Part shown: positions 8,600-17,537 of the stretch, in pieces | Layout: each line of letters starts with the position of its first letter | How positions within the stretch are numbered: position 1 is the stretch's first letter | Assembly (NCBI RefSeq): GCF_900217905.1 | Contig: NZ_OBMO01000013.1 | Location: forward strand, 62,001 to 126,000 | Origin: Alloalcanivorax xenomutans | Lineage (GTDB): Bacteria; Pseudomonadota; Gammaproteobacteria; Pseudomonadales; Alcanivoracaceae | Reading direction: 5' to 3' | DNA length: 64,000 nt | Translations under genes and position numbers: made by a program | The notes under the pieces: model-generated | The model's input: the letters and a program-made list of their open reading frames with translations, nothing else | Database searches by the model: none | What the model was told of the DNA's origin: nothing

Positions 8600-9838
8600 T
8601 CAGAAGGTGTAGTTGAGCTGCGCGCCCACTACGTTGGCATCCAGTTCGTAGGTGCCGGACAGGGGCGGCTTGGTGCCGTCCTGACGGGTGATATCCGCGT
8701 CGCTGACGAAGATATGCGCGTAGCCTACATCGATGCTCATGTTGTCGGTGGGCTTGAAGCCGGCACCCAGGGTCACCCAGACGCGATCGGAGTCCGGAGA
8801 CATGGCGGACCGGTTGGAGGTTCCTTGGGTGGAGTCTTCCTTGGCCACGCCGAAGCGCAACACGGTATCGTTGGTCAGAGTGTGACGCAGGCCCAGGGAG
8901 TAACGCACGGTGTTCTCCCAGTCGAAGTTCTCCACCGCCGGGTTCGGCAACGGAGCCGGGCCGCCGTGTTTGACTTCCAGTTTGTTCAGATCACTCCACT
9001 CCATCCACTCGACGCCCAACAGCAACTGGGTACGGTCGGTCATGTTACCGGCGTAAGAAAGCTGCAGGCTGGCCGGCAGATCGATGTCGGCCTTGCCATC
9101 GAACGTCATGTCAACAGGCGCACCCGTGGCGGCAGGGTGGAAGGTGATATCACCGTCCACGGTGTATTCCATCTTGGAGCGGTAAGCGATACCAAAGCGG
9201 TTATTGTCGTCCGCCTGGTAGGTCAGGCCGACGTTCCAGCCCACGGCGTCATCGTCGCCTTCCAGTCGGGTGGCGGCGTTTTTCAGATCCGCATCGATGC
9301 GCTGATAGCTGACGCCCACACCCAGGTTCAGCCGATCGGTGACCTGGATGCCCAGGGACGGGTTGATGTTCACGGTTTGAACGTCGGATTCCTGCGCGTA
9401 GAAATCACCGGAAGCCGGCACGCCAACCGGAGACAGCGCGTTACCCCAGTTGTCCTGATACTCGATCTTGGTACCGAACGGCGCGGTCAGCGCCAAACCA
9501 AAGGTCATGGTGTCGTTGATCGGCACCGCCAGGAACGCGCTGCCAACAAACGGTTCCACGTCCTTGAAGTTGCCTGGACCTGAAGCACCGTCCGCTTTGA
9601 AGTCGGTATCGATCCAGACCTGATGACCGGTCACGGTGACCTGGGCCTTCTTCAGGCCAGCCAGAGTCGCCGGGTTATACCATTGATTGGAAGCGTCTTC
9701 ACTGAGCACCCCGGAACCGGCATAGGCGGTACCCAGGGCGGAAACGGATTGATAAGAGACAGAGAACCCGGAACCCATTGCCGAACTCACCGCCAGTGAC
9801 AGCGCCGATCCTACCAGAATCGCACCTTTTATTTTCAT
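8600..9838 (-). CDS. fadL: FadL/OmpP1-family outer membrane long-chain fatty acid transporter
   Basis: About 412 residues, within the usual FadL range. The family forms a 14-strand barrel with an N-terminal plug that moves long-chain fatty acids or hydrocarbons across the outer membrane. A signal peptide (MKIKGAILVGSALSLAVSSA) is followed by the typical mature start GSGFSVSYQSVSALGTAYAG and the NPATLAGL plug motif. The C-terminus ends in the aromatic NYTF signal for BAM insertion. An ATG five codons upstream is open, but GGAG spaced seven bases from the chosen ATG favours MKIKG. A strong terminator follows. Its neighbour is an acyl-CoA dehydrogenase, fitting growth on fatty acids or alkanes. 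The precise substrate cannot be read from the sequence. Confidence 0.92.
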   Translation of the reverse strand: MKIKGAILVGSALSLAVSSAMGSGFSVSYQSVSALGTAYAGSGVLSEDASNQWYNPATLAGLKKAQVTVTGHQVWIDTDFKADGASGPGNFKDVEPFVGSAFLAVPINDTMTFGLALTAPFGTKIEYQDNWGNALSPVGVPASGDFYAQESDVQTVNINPSLGIQVTDRLNLGVGVSYQRIDADLKNAATRLEGDDDAVGWNVGLTYQADDNNRFGIAYRSKMEYTVDGDITFHPAATGAPVDMTFDGKADIDLPASLQLSYAGNMTDRTQLLLGVEWMEWSDLNKLEVKHGGPAPLPNPAVENFDWENTVRYSLGLRHTLTNDTVLRFGVAKEDSTQGTSNRSAMSPDSDRVWVTLGAGFKPTDNMSIDVGYAHIFVSDADITRQDGTKPPLSGTYELDANVVGAQLNYTF

Positions 9839-10194
9839 GATTTTCTCCATCATCCTGCGAGCTGAATAAAGGCGTCCTTGGGTGAAACTCTAGCTGAGCC
9901 TCAAAATCCCTTATACACCTGATAAAAGCACCCGCCTAGCCACCACATTGGGCCAATCGCCGCCTTCCGCACGGCCATACAACATGGCCTTCACGGGGCA
10001 TGCGACGTTCGCGGAACCCGGATTCCTTTTATTTTCCCCACTGGAACGGGCCCGGGACGCCTCAGCGAGCACCTGTGCGCAAAGGTTATACAGAGATATA
10101 CATTTGGGGAAGATTTGTATTGTAAAACCGCACCCACGTGCCGGATCGCCCCAAGGCGACCGGTACGTGGGGGGAGCAGGAGTGGAGGGGCGAA
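9839..10194. other. 356-base intergenic region, fadL upstream and acyl-CoA dehydrogenase downstream
   Basis: No gene is supported here. The part nearest the acyl-CoA dehydrogenase contains an imperfect hairpin listed separately. An AT-rich stretch at about 10081-10128 contains TGTATA twice, ten bases apart on the minus strand. It could hold the fadL promoter and an operator, but no clear -35/-10 pair stands out. If the promoter is there, the fadL leader would be over 200 bases. Confidence 0.5.
10134..10170 (-). terminator. Possible terminator after the acyl-CoA dehydrogenase gene
   Basis: An inverted repeat of about 16 bases per arm (CCACGT.CCGG.TCGCC against its complement) has one mismatch and one bulge. 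It begins 24 bases past the stop codon. On the minus strand it is followed by GTGCGGTTTTA, a weak T tract a few bases away. It is a reasonable but not ideal intrinsic terminator. Confidence 0.5.
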
Positions 10195-11340
10195 TCAACC
10201 AGCGAGCAGGGCCCGGCTGATGATGGTCTTCATGATCTCATTGGTGCCGCCGTAGATACGCTGCACCCGGGAGTCAGCGAACATGCGTGCCACCGGATAC
10301 TCCCACATATAGCCGTAGCCGCCGTGCAGCTGCACGCATTCATCGACGATTTCGCATTGCAGGTCGGACACGTAGTACTTGGCACCGGCGGCGGTGGGGA
10401 CGTCCAGCTCCTTCTTCAGATGCAGCTCCAGACAGCGGTCCACGTAGGCACGGGCCACTTCCAGCCGGGTGTGCATCTCCGCCAGCTTGAACTGGGTGTT
10501 CTGGAAGTCAGCGACGCGACGCCCAAAGGCCGTGCGCTCCTTCACATAGTTGAGGGTATGCTCGAACGCGCTTTCCGCCATGGCCAGGCCATTGATGGCG
10601 ATGCCCAGACGCTCCTGAGGCAGTTCCTGCATCAGGTAAATGAAGCCCATGCCTTCCTCACCGATCAGGTTCTCCGCCGGCACTTTCACGTCCTGGAAGA
10701 ACAGCTCCGAGGTGTCCTGGGCCTTCATGCCCACCTTCTTCAGATTCTTGCCTTTCTCGAAGCCCGGTGTCCCCGCGTCCACCAGCAACAGGCTGATGCC
10801 CTTGGCCCCCTTCTCCGGATCGGTCTTGGCCACCACGATGACGATATCGGCGTTTTGACCATTGGTGATGAAGGTTTTGGAGCCGTTCAGGATGTAGTGA
10901 TCGCCCTGTTTCACCGCATTGGTCTTGACCCCTTGCAGGTCCGAGCCGGCACCGGGCTCGCTCATGGCGATGGCGCCGATCAGCTCACCGGTCACCATCT
11001 TCGGCAGGTACTTCTGCTTGAGCGCCTCCGAGCCATAGTGCTCGATATAGGGAGCGACGATCTCGGTATGCAGGCCCCAGCCGATACCGGTCAGGCCGGC
11101 GCGGGAAACCTCCTCGCTGACCACCACGCTGTAAAGGAAATCCGCGCCAATGCCACCGTAGGCTTCGCTGACCATCGGGCACAGAAACCCCTGTTCCCCC
11201 GCTTTACGCCACAATTCGCGCGGTACCTGGCCCTCCTCTTCCCATTGTTCATGGTGAGGCACGGCTTCATTTTCCAGAAAACGGCGGACGGTATCGCGGA
11301 ACGCTTCGTGGTCGGAACTGAAAAGGGTACGGGGGATCAT
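10195..11340 (-). CDS. Acyl-CoA dehydrogenase
   Basis: A 381-residue flavoprotein of the short/medium-chain acyl-CoA dehydrogenase type, catalysing alpha,beta-oxidation of an acyl-CoA with electrons passed to ETF. Visible features are the FAD/substrate segment AIAMSEPGAGSDLQGVKT, the middle beta domain, FGRRVADFQNTQFKLAEM, the QLHGGYGYMWEYPVARMFAD block, and the C-terminal RIYGGTNEIMKTI with the catalytic glutamate in TNE. The start MIPRTLFSS has GGAG six bases upstream. A longer open frame upstream overlaps zapE and is rejected. The order acyl-CoA dehydrogenase next to zapE and zapG is the same as in Pseudomonas as I recall it. Chain-length preference is not readable from sequence. Confidence 0.93.
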   Translation of the reverse strand: MIPRTLFSSDHEAFRDTVRRFLENEAVPHHEQWEEEGQVPRELWRKAGEQGFLCPMVSEAYGGIGADFLYSVVVSEEVSRAGLTGIGWGLHTEIVAPYIEHYGSEALKQKYLPKMVTGELIGAIAMSEPGAGSDLQGVKTNAVKQGDHYILNGSKTFITNGQNADIVIVVAKTDPEKGAKGISLLLVDAGTPGFEKGKNLKKVGMKAQDTSELFFQDVKVPAENLIGEEGMGFIYLMQELPQERLGIAINGLAMAESAFEHTLNYVKERTAFGRRVADFQNTQFKLAEMHTRLEVARAYVDRCLELHLKKELDVPTAAGAKYYVSDLQCEIVDECVQLHGGYGYMWEYPVARMFADSRVQRIYGGTNEIMKTIISRALLAG

Positions 11341-11437
11341 GATGTTCTCCGGTTGTTGTTGGGTAAACCGGCACTCAGCCGGCGAAACAGTCAACCAGAG
11401 TGAAACAAGTGGCGCGGGCGGACAATGACCAAAACGA

Positions 11438-12526
11438 TCAGGCCAGGTGCTCTCTCGCCAGGTATTCCTGCGATTGCATTTCCAGCAAACGACTGCGGGT
11501 ACGCTCGAATTCAAACTCCAGGCGCCCGCCCGCATAGAGGTCCTCGATCGGCACCTCGGCGGTCATCACCAGCTTGACCCCACGGTCATAGAATTCGTCG
11601 ACCAGGTTGATGAAACGGCGGGCGCGGTCGTCGGTGGCCATGCCCATGCGTTCCACGCCGGACACCAGCACGGTATGGAATTCCCGTGCGATTTCGATGT
11701 AATCGTTCTGGCTGCGCGGACCGTCACAGAGCGCCTCGAATTCGAACCAGACCACATCATCGGCGGATTTCAGGGTGGCGATCTTGCGCCCTTCCACCAG
11801 AATATTGCCCTGCTCCCGGCGGCGGCCGTGATCACCGGAAAGCGCTTCGAACCGTTCGCAAATAAAGCGGTCCGCTTCCGGCCCCAGCGGGCAATGGTAC
11901 AGCTCGGCCTGCTCCAGCAAGCGCAACCGGTAATCCTTGCCGCCGTCCACGTTGAGCACCCGGGTGTGCTGCTTGATCAAGGCAATGGCCGGCAGGAAAC
12001 GGGCCCGTTGCAGACCATCCTTATAAAGCCCGTCCGGCTCGATATTGGACGTGGCCACCAGCGTTACCCCCTGGTCGAACAGGGTCTCCATGATGGTGCC
12101 AAGAATCATGGCGTCGGTGATGTCGGTGACGAAGAATTCGTCGAAACACAGCACCCGGTAACGTTGGGCGAATTCCCGGGCAATATTGGTGAGCGGGTTT
12201 TTCTCCCCCTGGCGGGCGCGCATTTCCCGGTGGATCCGCTGCATGAAGCGGTGGAAGTGCATGCGCCGTTTTTCCTCGAACGGCAGCGCCTCGAAGAACA
12301 CATCCATCAGGTAGGTCTTGCCACGACCCACGCCGCCCCACATGTACAGGCCCATTTCCGGTGTTGGCTTGCGTTTGCGCAGCCGGCCCAGCAAGCCGCC
12401 GCCATTGCGTGGCTCAAGCAGCCGGTGATAGAGAGCATCCAGGGCCCGTACAGCCTCTTCCTGGGCAGCGTCGTGCATGAACTCCGGGCTGGCCAGATCG
12501 GCCTGATACTTCTCTAGCGGCGTCAT
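11438..12526 (-). CDS. zapE: ZapE, AFG1-like ATPase of cell division
   Basis: A 362-residue AAA-type ATPase. ZapE binds FtsZ and destabilises its bundles at late stages of division; it was originally annotated as the bacterial relative of mitochondrial AFG1. Walker A is GGVGRGKT (64-71) and Walker B is VLCFDEFFV. The sensor-like segment is TLVATSNIEPDGLY, and FEFERTRSRLLEMQS is near the C-terminus. The length is typical. It is on the same strand as the acyl-CoA dehydrogenase but separated by about 100 bases. No anomalies were seen. Confidence 0.95.
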   Translation of the reverse strand: MTPLEKYQADLASPEFMHDAAQEEAVRALDALYHRLLEPRNGGGLLGRLRKRKPTPEMGLYMWGGVGRGKTYLMDVFFEALPFEEKRRMHFHRFMQRIHREMRARQGEKNPLTNIAREFAQRYRVLCFDEFFVTDITDAMILGTIMETLFDQGVTLVATSNIEPDGLYKDGLQRARFLPAIALIKQHTRVLNVDGGKDYRLRLLEQAELYHCPLGPEADRFICERFEALSGDHGRRREQGNILVEGRKIATLKSADDVVWFEFEALCDGPRSQNDYIEIAREFHTVLVSGVERMGMATDDRARRFINLVDEFYDRGVKLVMTAEVPIEDLYAGGRLEFEFERTRSRLLEMQSQEYLAREHLA

Positions 12527-12621
12527 CGGTTGGGCAAACTCAAACGGCCAGTGGACGGCGGCTCAATGTAGCGTTCTCATTGCCAGGAGACAAGCGACAC
12601 GCGGCATCCGGGCTTCCGAAT

Positions 12622-13251
12622 TCACGGCAATCGCGAAGCGGCCACGTCGCGCAATTCCAACAGATGACCGTGGAAAAAATGGCCACTTTCGGGGAAGCGG
12701 ATCAGGTCCGGCGCCAAGGGGGTGGTCTCGACCCAGCGGAACACCTTGTCCACCGGCACCACTTCGTCGTCCTCGCCCTGCACCACCGTCACCGGGCAGC
12801 CGACCGATTCGATCTCGTCAAAGGGGTAGTTGTGCACCGCCGGAGCCACCAGAAACAGCGCTTTCGGTCCGCTGCCATTGGCGGCCAGAATCTCGGCGCC
12901 ACGGGCGGCCACGAAAGTGCCAAAGGAAAATCCCGCCAGCCAGAACGGCAATCCCGGGTAGCGCTTACTCAGCCAGTTATGCACCGCCACCAGGTCCTCG
13001 GTTTCGCCGATACCCTCACTGTAAGCGCCCTGGCTGGCGCCGACACCGCGAAAGTTGAATCGCACCACAGCGGCCTCCGCCTCGCGGGCGGCGCGACTCA
13101 GCGTGGTGACGACCTTGTTGTCCATGGTGCCGCCGAACAACGGATGAGGATGACAGATAATGGCGATCATCCGCGGGGTTTCGGTGGTCCCTTCCAGCAC
13201 GGCCTCGAGTTTGCCTTCCGGCCCGTCCAGCAACAGCCGTTCTGAGCTCAT
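12622..13251 (-). CDS. Alpha/beta hydrolase (KANL3/Tex30-like)
   Basis: A 209-residue compact alpha/beta hydrolase lacking a lid domain. The oxyanion region is IICHPHPLFGGTMDNKVV. The nucleophile elbow is GFSFG with Ser109. An acid is at D161 or D162 in VVQGEDDEVVP, and the likely catalytic His191 is in ESGHFFHGHLLEL. Such proteins are annotated as CocE/TAP-like or YsgA-like hydrolases, and their substrates are unknown. The conserved position next to zapE and zapG is the same as I remember in Pseudomonas. It lies about 95 bases before zapE on the same strand. Confidence 0.88.
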   Translation of the reverse strand: MSSERLLLDGPEGKLEAVLEGTTETPRMIAIICHPHPLFGGTMDNKVVTTLSRAAREAEAAVVRFNFRGVGASQGAYSEGIGETEDLVAVHNWLSKRYPGLPFWLAGFSFGTFVAARGAEILAANGSGPKALFLVAPAVHNYPFDEIESVGCPVTVVQGEDDEVVPVDKVFRWVETTPLAPDLIRFPESGHFFHGHLLELRDVAASRLP

Positions 13252-13535
13252 GATTATCCTCCCGAATTCCTGGTGTGGCGCGCGTTTTCCCGCCGGTCCC
13301 TAACGCTGATCCGGCTCATGTTTTTAAATGCCGGCGGCCGTTTACAGTTGGCGCCCGGGCGATGTCTGTGCTGCAATACGGCTTGATCCGGGTACGGCAC
13401 CAAACCGCGCAGTCGTCGTTGTATGGTGCATGACAATGGTGGACGGCGCGAGCCGTGTGGAACGGAGCCGGTCCACCGGGTATCTGGTGCGCCATCCGGG
13501 TAGTAGGACCTGTTCAGGGTCGCTAGGAGTATGAC

Positions 13536-14048
13536 ATGGATATGCTGACAACCAATCTGATCTCATTCGCCGTGGGCCTGGTGCTGGGCGCCGGCCTGCT
13601 TTATTGGCTGCTGCCCGCGCGCCGCCAGTCCAGCCGCGTGCTGCGCGACCGCGATGACGCCCGCCAGGCGCTCAATCACTACCGGGATCAGGTGGATCAT
13701 CATTTCCTGCGTACCGCCGAGTTGGTCAACGAACTGACCAACGCCTATCGCGCGGTACATCAGCAATTGTCCGAAGGCGCCAGTGAATTGTGCAGTGAAG
13801 CGGGGCGCCAGCGGGCCGCCGCCAAATCCCTGGACGCCGCCGGCGAACAGAACATGCCGGTATCCCAACCGCTGGATTACGCGCCCAAGGCCAAGGGCAC
13901 TCTGGCCGAGGATTTCGGTCTGCGCGCCAATCCGGACGGGCCGTTCGAACCGGTCAACGTGGACGACAACGCCAAGCCGGCGAACTTCGTCGAGCCGCCC
14001 CGGGATTACGCGGACGTGGACAGCGAAAGCGACGACAAGAAAGCCTGA
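13536..14048 (+). CDS. zapG: ZapG (YhcB, DUF1043), cell-division/envelope coordination protein
   Basis: A 170-residue inner-membrane protein with one N-terminal transmembrane helix (LISFAVGLVLGAGLLYWLLP). A coiled coil follows (residues 30-100, RVLRDRDDARQALNHYRDQV, TAELVNELTNAYRAVHQQLS), then a disordered acidic tail. YhcB/ZapG links cell division with envelope growth and interacts with divisome and elongasome proteins in E. coli. AGGAG lies six bases before the ATG. It is divergent from the hydrolase across a 284-base gap in which I recognise nothing certain, and convergent with sat, with a perfect 24-base inverted repeat between their ends. Confidence 0.93.
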   Translation: MDMLTTNLISFAVGLVLGAGLLYWLLPARRQSSRVLRDRDDARQALNHYRDQVDHHFLRTAELVNELTNAYRAVHQQLSEGASELCSEAGRQRAAAKSLDAAGEQNMPVSQPLDYAPKAKGTLAEDFGLRANPDGPFEPVNVDDNAKPANFVEPPRDYADVDSESDDKKA

Positions 14049-14053
14049 AACCC

Positions 14054-14121
14054 TTCGCGGCCGAGGCCGCTTCCCACGGAGGAGCTACCAAGCTGCTGTG
14101 GGAAGCGGCCTCGGCCGCGAA
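14054..14121. repeat. REP-like element with perfect 24-base inverted arms between zapG and sat
   Basis: The arms at 14054-14077 and 14098-14121 are exact reverse complements around a 20-base loop. Each arm contains an inner palindrome GCGGCCGAGGCCGC and ends in TTCCCAC. The element begins five bases after the zapG stop and precedes the convergent sat end. It could end transcription from both sides, although neither side has a T tract. Related sequences occur near 15550, 21450, 34060 and 40260. Confidence 0.8.
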
Positions 14122-14150
14122 TCAATTCTCGATAGTCTTCAAACAGCCGC

Positions 14151-15365
14151 TCAGCGGGCGGAGTGGCCTTTCAGCTCCACTTTCACCTTCTCGTGCTCTT
14201 GCAGCCCTTCGTAGTAGCGGCGCAGCACTTCCAGCACTTCCGGGCGGCTGAAGTTGTCCGGCACATCACCGCCTTCGCTCAGCAGCTTGCGCAGCTTGGT
14301 GCCGGAAACCAGTACCCGGTCTTCCGCTTCATGCGGACAGGTGCGCATGGACGCCATGGTGCCGCACTTGTCGCACCAGAAAGTCCAATCGATTTTCAGC
14401 GGCTGGGTGATCAGCGCGTCATCGGCGATTTCATCGAAAATATGGTGGGCGTCGAACGGACCGTAGTAGTCGCCCACGCCGGCATGGTCACGACCAACGA
14501 TCAAATGGGAGCAGCCGTAATTCTGACGGAACAGGGCGTGCAGCAGCGCCTCGCGAGGCCCGGCATAACGCATGTCCAGCGGGTAGCCGGATTGCACCAC
14601 GGTGTTCTTCACGAAGTACTTGTCGATCAGGGTGCCAATGGCTTCCTGGCGCACCTCGGCGGGGATATCGCCGGGTTTCAGGTTGCCCAGCAGGGAATGC
14701 ACCATGACACCGTCGCAGATCTCGATGGCGATTTTCGCCAGGTGCTCATGGGAGCGGTGCATCGGGTTCCGGGTCTGGAAAGCGGCCACGGTTTTCCAGC
14801 CTTTTTCCTCGAACATGGCGCGGGTTTCAGTGGGCGTCATATAGATGCCGGCGTACTTGGTGGGGAACTCGCCCTGGCTGAACACCTTGACCGGACCGGC
14901 CAGGTTCACTTCGCCCTGGGCCATCACCATCTTCACGCCCGGGTGCTCTTCATCGGTGGTCTTGAACACCTGCTGGCATTCGTGGGCCTTGTCGATGCCG
15001 TACTTTTCGGTCAGCGTCAGCACGCCCATGATCTCACCGGCCTCATCCACCAGCGCCACGTCCTGCCCTTCATTCAAGCCCTCGGCGGTGGCCGCGTCGG
15101 TGGACAGGGTGATCGGGATCGGCCAGAACACGCCGTCCGCCAGCGTCATGTTGTCACACACGCTCTGCCAGTCCGCCTTGCCCATGAACCCGTCCAGGGG
15201 GGTGAAACCGCCGATGCCGAACATGATCAGGTCACCCCGCTCCCGGGAGCTGAGGGTGATTTTCGGTAGGGTTTCGGCGGCTTGCAGCGCCTGCTCCCGC
15301 TCGGAGCCTTCCAGCAGCAGGATCTTCAGCGTATCGCTGCCATGCGGTTTCACCAGTTGTGACAT
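14151..15365 (-). CDS. sat: Sulfate adenylyltransferase (single-subunit ATP sulfurylase)
   Basis: A 404-residue Sat-type enzyme that makes adenosine 5'-phosphosulfate from ATP and sulfate. The active-site motif [11 protein letters not shown] (QxRNPxHxxHE), [12 protein letters not shown] and the four-cysteine-type segment [13 protein letters not shown] are present. The latter is a zinc-binding patch seen in some bacterial and archaeal Sat proteins. No APS kinase domain is attached. The ATG start is supported by GGGAG at the right distance. A GTG two codons earlier is too close to it. The location corresponds to where Pseudomonas carries cysD-cysN, so this may be a functional replacement of the GTP-dependent enzyme. 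It probably serves assimilation, since no dissimilatory genes are nearby. Confidence 0.95.
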   Translation of the reverse strand: MSQLVKPHGSDTLKILLLEGSEREQALQAAETLPKITLSSRERGDLIMFGIGGFTPLDGFMGKADWQSVCDNMTLADGVFWPIPITLSTDAATAEGLNEGQDVALVDEAGEIMGVLTLTEKYGIDKAHECQQVFKTTDEEHPGVKMVMAQGEVNLAGPVKVFSQGEFPTKYAGIYMTPTETRAMFEEKGWKTVAAFQTRNPMHRSHEHLAKIAIEICDGVMVHSLLGNLKPGDIPAEVRQEAIGTLIDKYFVKNTVVQSGYPLDMRYAGPREALLHALFRQNYGCSHLIVGRDHAGVGDYYGPFDAHHIFDEIADDALITQPLKIDWTFWCDKCGTMASMRTCPHEAEDRVLVSGTKLRKLLSEGGDVPDNFSRPEVLEVLRRYYEGLQEHEKVKVELKGHSAR

Positions 15366-15502
15366 ATTCACTCCCTAGAGGTCATTTTTTGGGCATTAAC
15401 GGGCGCGGATTATACCGGCCGGCGGCGGGGCCCCTCCACCGCTACTAAGAATATTACGTTTGGGTCTTATTCTCGTGACAGCACTCTCATCCCCGCCGGG
15501 AA

Positions 15503-15595
15503 GCTGTAGGGGCCAGGCGGGGCGGCCCTCCGCCTGCTGGCGAACAGGTTCCGGGGTCGAAAAGATTCGCCAGCAAGGCTGGCTCCTACCGCGGC
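15503..15595. repeat. REP-like imperfect inverted repeat between sat and the lipid-kinase gene
   Basis: The left arm, reading toward the centre, runs from GCTGTAGGGGCC to GCCTGCTGGCGAA. The right arm starts TTCGCCAGCAAGGCTGGCTCC and ends CTACCGCGGC. The inner arms pair well around a short loop; the outer arms pair with mismatches and an insertion. It matches the family consensus TTCGC-CARGC-GGCT-CC-AC seen elsewhere in the window. It lies upstream of sat and directly after the stop of the minus-strand gene to its right in transcription order. Confidence 0.55.
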
Positions 15596-15602
15596 TAAGG
15601 AT

Positions 15603-16520
15603 CTATTGCGGCACCCGGACCAGCACCGCCTGATTCTCCAGCGCGATTTCCGCGGGCAACCAGCCGGCCGGATCGCCGTCCGCCTGAATCGGCTCCGGCC
15701 CCGGTCTCGGCCAGGCCGCCTCACCCACCGGCCGGACTTCACTGCCGGCCAGGTACCGGGACACTTCCACGGTGACTTTCTCCGCGCTCACCGAAGCCAC
15801 GCCGTCCCGCCGCTCCAGCCGTCCCAGCATCAGCGCCACCAGGCATCCCAACAGGAACCACACCCCGGAGCGCTGAAACAGCAGCACCTGCAACTTGGCG
15901 CGGGCAATATTGGCTTGCCGGCTGAGCACGAAACTGCCGCCGTAATAACGGCCATTGGTGATCACCGCGGAGAAACAGTCCAGGGGCCGGCCATCCACCG
16001 CCACCCGGTAGCTCACTTTGCCGTAGCGGGCCAACTGCCGGATCATGCTCAAGGCGTAAGCCAGCTTGCCGATCCGCCGTTTCAGAATCAGGTCCACCTG
16101 ATCGACCACCCAGGCGTCATAGCCCACCCCGCACATGACCATGAAGCGGCGGCCATTGAGCGTCGCCGGCGTCACCGGCAGGGAGCGGCCGGACAGGACC
16201 ACCTTGGCCGCCGCTTCCGGATGACGTGGCAGCCCCAGTTCCTTGGCCAGTACATTGGCGGTGCCGATCGGGAACAACGCCAGCGCCACCCCGGGCCGCA
16301 ACCCGTTGAGCACCTCGTTGACCGTACCGTCACCACCGGCCGCCACCACGCAATCGCCCTGGTCTTCCAGGCCTTTCAGGTAACGGATCGCATCCCCGGG
16401 AGAGCGGGTGTGATAGAGGCGGACGCGCGCCCCGCCCTGCTCCAGGGTGCGGATAAAATGCCGCAGCCGGCGGTCCCGACCGCCGCCGGCGGTGGGATTG
16501 AAAATGACGGTTATGTTCAT
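15603..16520 (-). CDS. YegS/DAGK-family lipid kinase-like protein
   Basis: A 305-residue protein of the diacylglycerol kinase catalytic family. The start MNITVIFNPTAGGG gives the family N-terminal motif, and the ATP-binding loop is AAGGDGTVNEVLNGL (60-74). PIGTANVLAKELGLP and YDAWVVD are further conserved blocks. The family phosphorylates lipids such as diacylglycerol, phosphatidylglycerol or sphingosine-type substrates; the substrate here is unknown. AGGA lies four bases before the chosen ATG. An upstream in-frame start 14 codons earlier lacks a site. The middle (RSGVWFLLGCLVALMLGRLE) may touch the membrane. It lies upstream of the REP-like element and downstream of the Nif3 gene on the same strand. 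Confidence 0.88.
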   Translation of the reverse strand: MNITVIFNPTAGGGRDRRLRHFIRTLEQGGARVRLYHTRSPGDAIRYLKGLEDQGDCVVAAGGDGTVNEVLNGLRPGVALALFPIGTANVLAKELGLPRHPEAAAKVVLSGRSLPVTPATLNGRRFMVMCGVGYDAWVVDQVDLILKRRIGKLAYALSMIRQLARYGKVSYRVAVDGRPLDCFSAVITNGRYYGGSFVLSRQANIARAKLQVLLFQRSGVWFLLGCLVALMLGRLERRDGVASVSAEKVTVEVSRYLAGSEVRPVGEAAWPRPGPEPIQADGDPAGWLPAEIALENQAVLVRVPQ

Positions 16521-16581
16521 GCTGTCCTGTACTGCATGCGCCCGGCGCGAATGGCACGCCATGGCGAATCAGAAGGGGGCC

Positions 16582-17340
16582 TCAAACCGGGTTGTCGATA
16601 TCAATGAAGGTGTGTTCCAGACCGTATTCATCCGCCAGCCATTCCCCCAGGGCCTGCACGCCGTAGCGCTCGGTGGCGTGATGGCCGCAGGCGAAGTAAT
16701 GAATGCCGGTTTCCCGGGCGAAGTGGGTCGTGGGTTCGGAAATCTCACCGCTCAGGTAGGCGTCCACGCCCAGCGCCTGGGCCTGATCGATAAAGCCCTG
16801 GGCGGCACCGGTGCACCAGGCCAGGGTCTCGATCTCATCCTGGGTATCGCCGATATGCAGCACCTGACGTCCCAGCACCGATTCCACATGGGAAGCGAAC
16901 TCGTCAGCGGTCATCGGCCCGTCCAGACGCCCCACGTTGCCAATCGGAAAGCTGTCCTGTGGCTGTAGCCCGCCCTCCACCACCAGGCCCAGGCGCCGCG
17001 CCAGCTGCGCATTGTTGCCCAACTCGGGGTGGGCATCCAGGGGCAAGTGATAAGCGAACAGGCTTATGTCATGCCGCAGCAAGCTCTGCAAACGCTGCTT
17101 CTTCATGCCGCGCACCCTGGCGTCCTCGTTCTTCCAGAAGTAACCGTGATGCACCAGAATCGCGTCCGCTTCCTCGACGATGGCGGCATCAATCAACGCC
17201 TGACAGGCGGTGACGCCGGTGACCAGATGACGCACCTGCTCGCGCCCTTCCACTTGCAGGCCGTTGGGGCAGTAGTCCTTGAACCGGTGACTTTGCAGCT
17301 CGGTGTCCAGCACCGACAACAGACGGTCTCGTTTCAGCAT
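16582..17340 (-). CDS. Nif3-like dinuclear metal centre protein (YbgI family)
   Basis: A 252-residue protein of the NIF3/YbgI family, which folds around a di-metal site in a hexameric ring. Visible metal-binding motifs are ILVHHGYFW (HH), the DAHPELGNNAQLA segment, and the C-terminal FACGHHATERYGV with two histidines and a glutamate. The biochemical role is still unclear. Some members were annotated as GTP cyclohydrolase 1 type 2, which is doubtful. A divergent DegS/AlgW-like protease gene lies across 197 bases, the same pairing as PA4445/PA4446 in Pseudomonas by memory. Confidence 0.92.
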   Translation of the reverse strand: MLKRDRLLSVLDTELQSHRFKDYCPNGLQVEGREQVRHLVTGVTACQALIDAAIVEEADAILVHHGYFWKNEDARVRGMKKQRLQSLLRHDISLFAYHLPLDAHPELGNNAQLARRLGLVVEGGLQPQDSFPIGNVGRLDGPMTADEFASHVESVLGRQVLHIGDTQDEIETLAWCTGAAQGFIDQAQALGVDAYLSGEISEPTTHFARETGIHYFACGHHATERYGVQALGEWLADEYGLEHTFIDIDNPV

Positions 17341-17537
17341 GAGGGCACCCTCCCGGAGTCGATTGGCAGCTTACGGCAAGCCCATTCTACCGTCGATCTG
17401 CTACCATGAGCGTTTTATGGAACCACCGCGGCGGCCCGCTCAGCCCGGCAAACTAGCCGGTTCGCCGGACCGGGGCAAGTTTCTCTCCGTTTCTCTACAA
17501 CCGGTGCGCGCACCGCGGCAAAGAACGAGGCATTTTC

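Noticed and set aside
9854-10194. Short open frames of 90-95 codons between fadL and the acyl-CoA dehydrogenase
   Set aside because: They lack ribosome sites and recognisable sequence and overlap a hairpin and an AT-rich control region.
11341-11535. A 65-codon N-terminal extension of the acyl-CoA dehydrogenase
   Set aside because: It overlaps the end of zapE, has no ribosome site, and the family begins at MIPRTL; GGAG supports the shorter start.
13252-13535. Small open frames in the gap between the alpha/beta hydrolase and zapG
   Set aside because: None has a ribosome site or conserved-looking sequence; the gap more likely holds divergent promoters, which I could not place with confidence.
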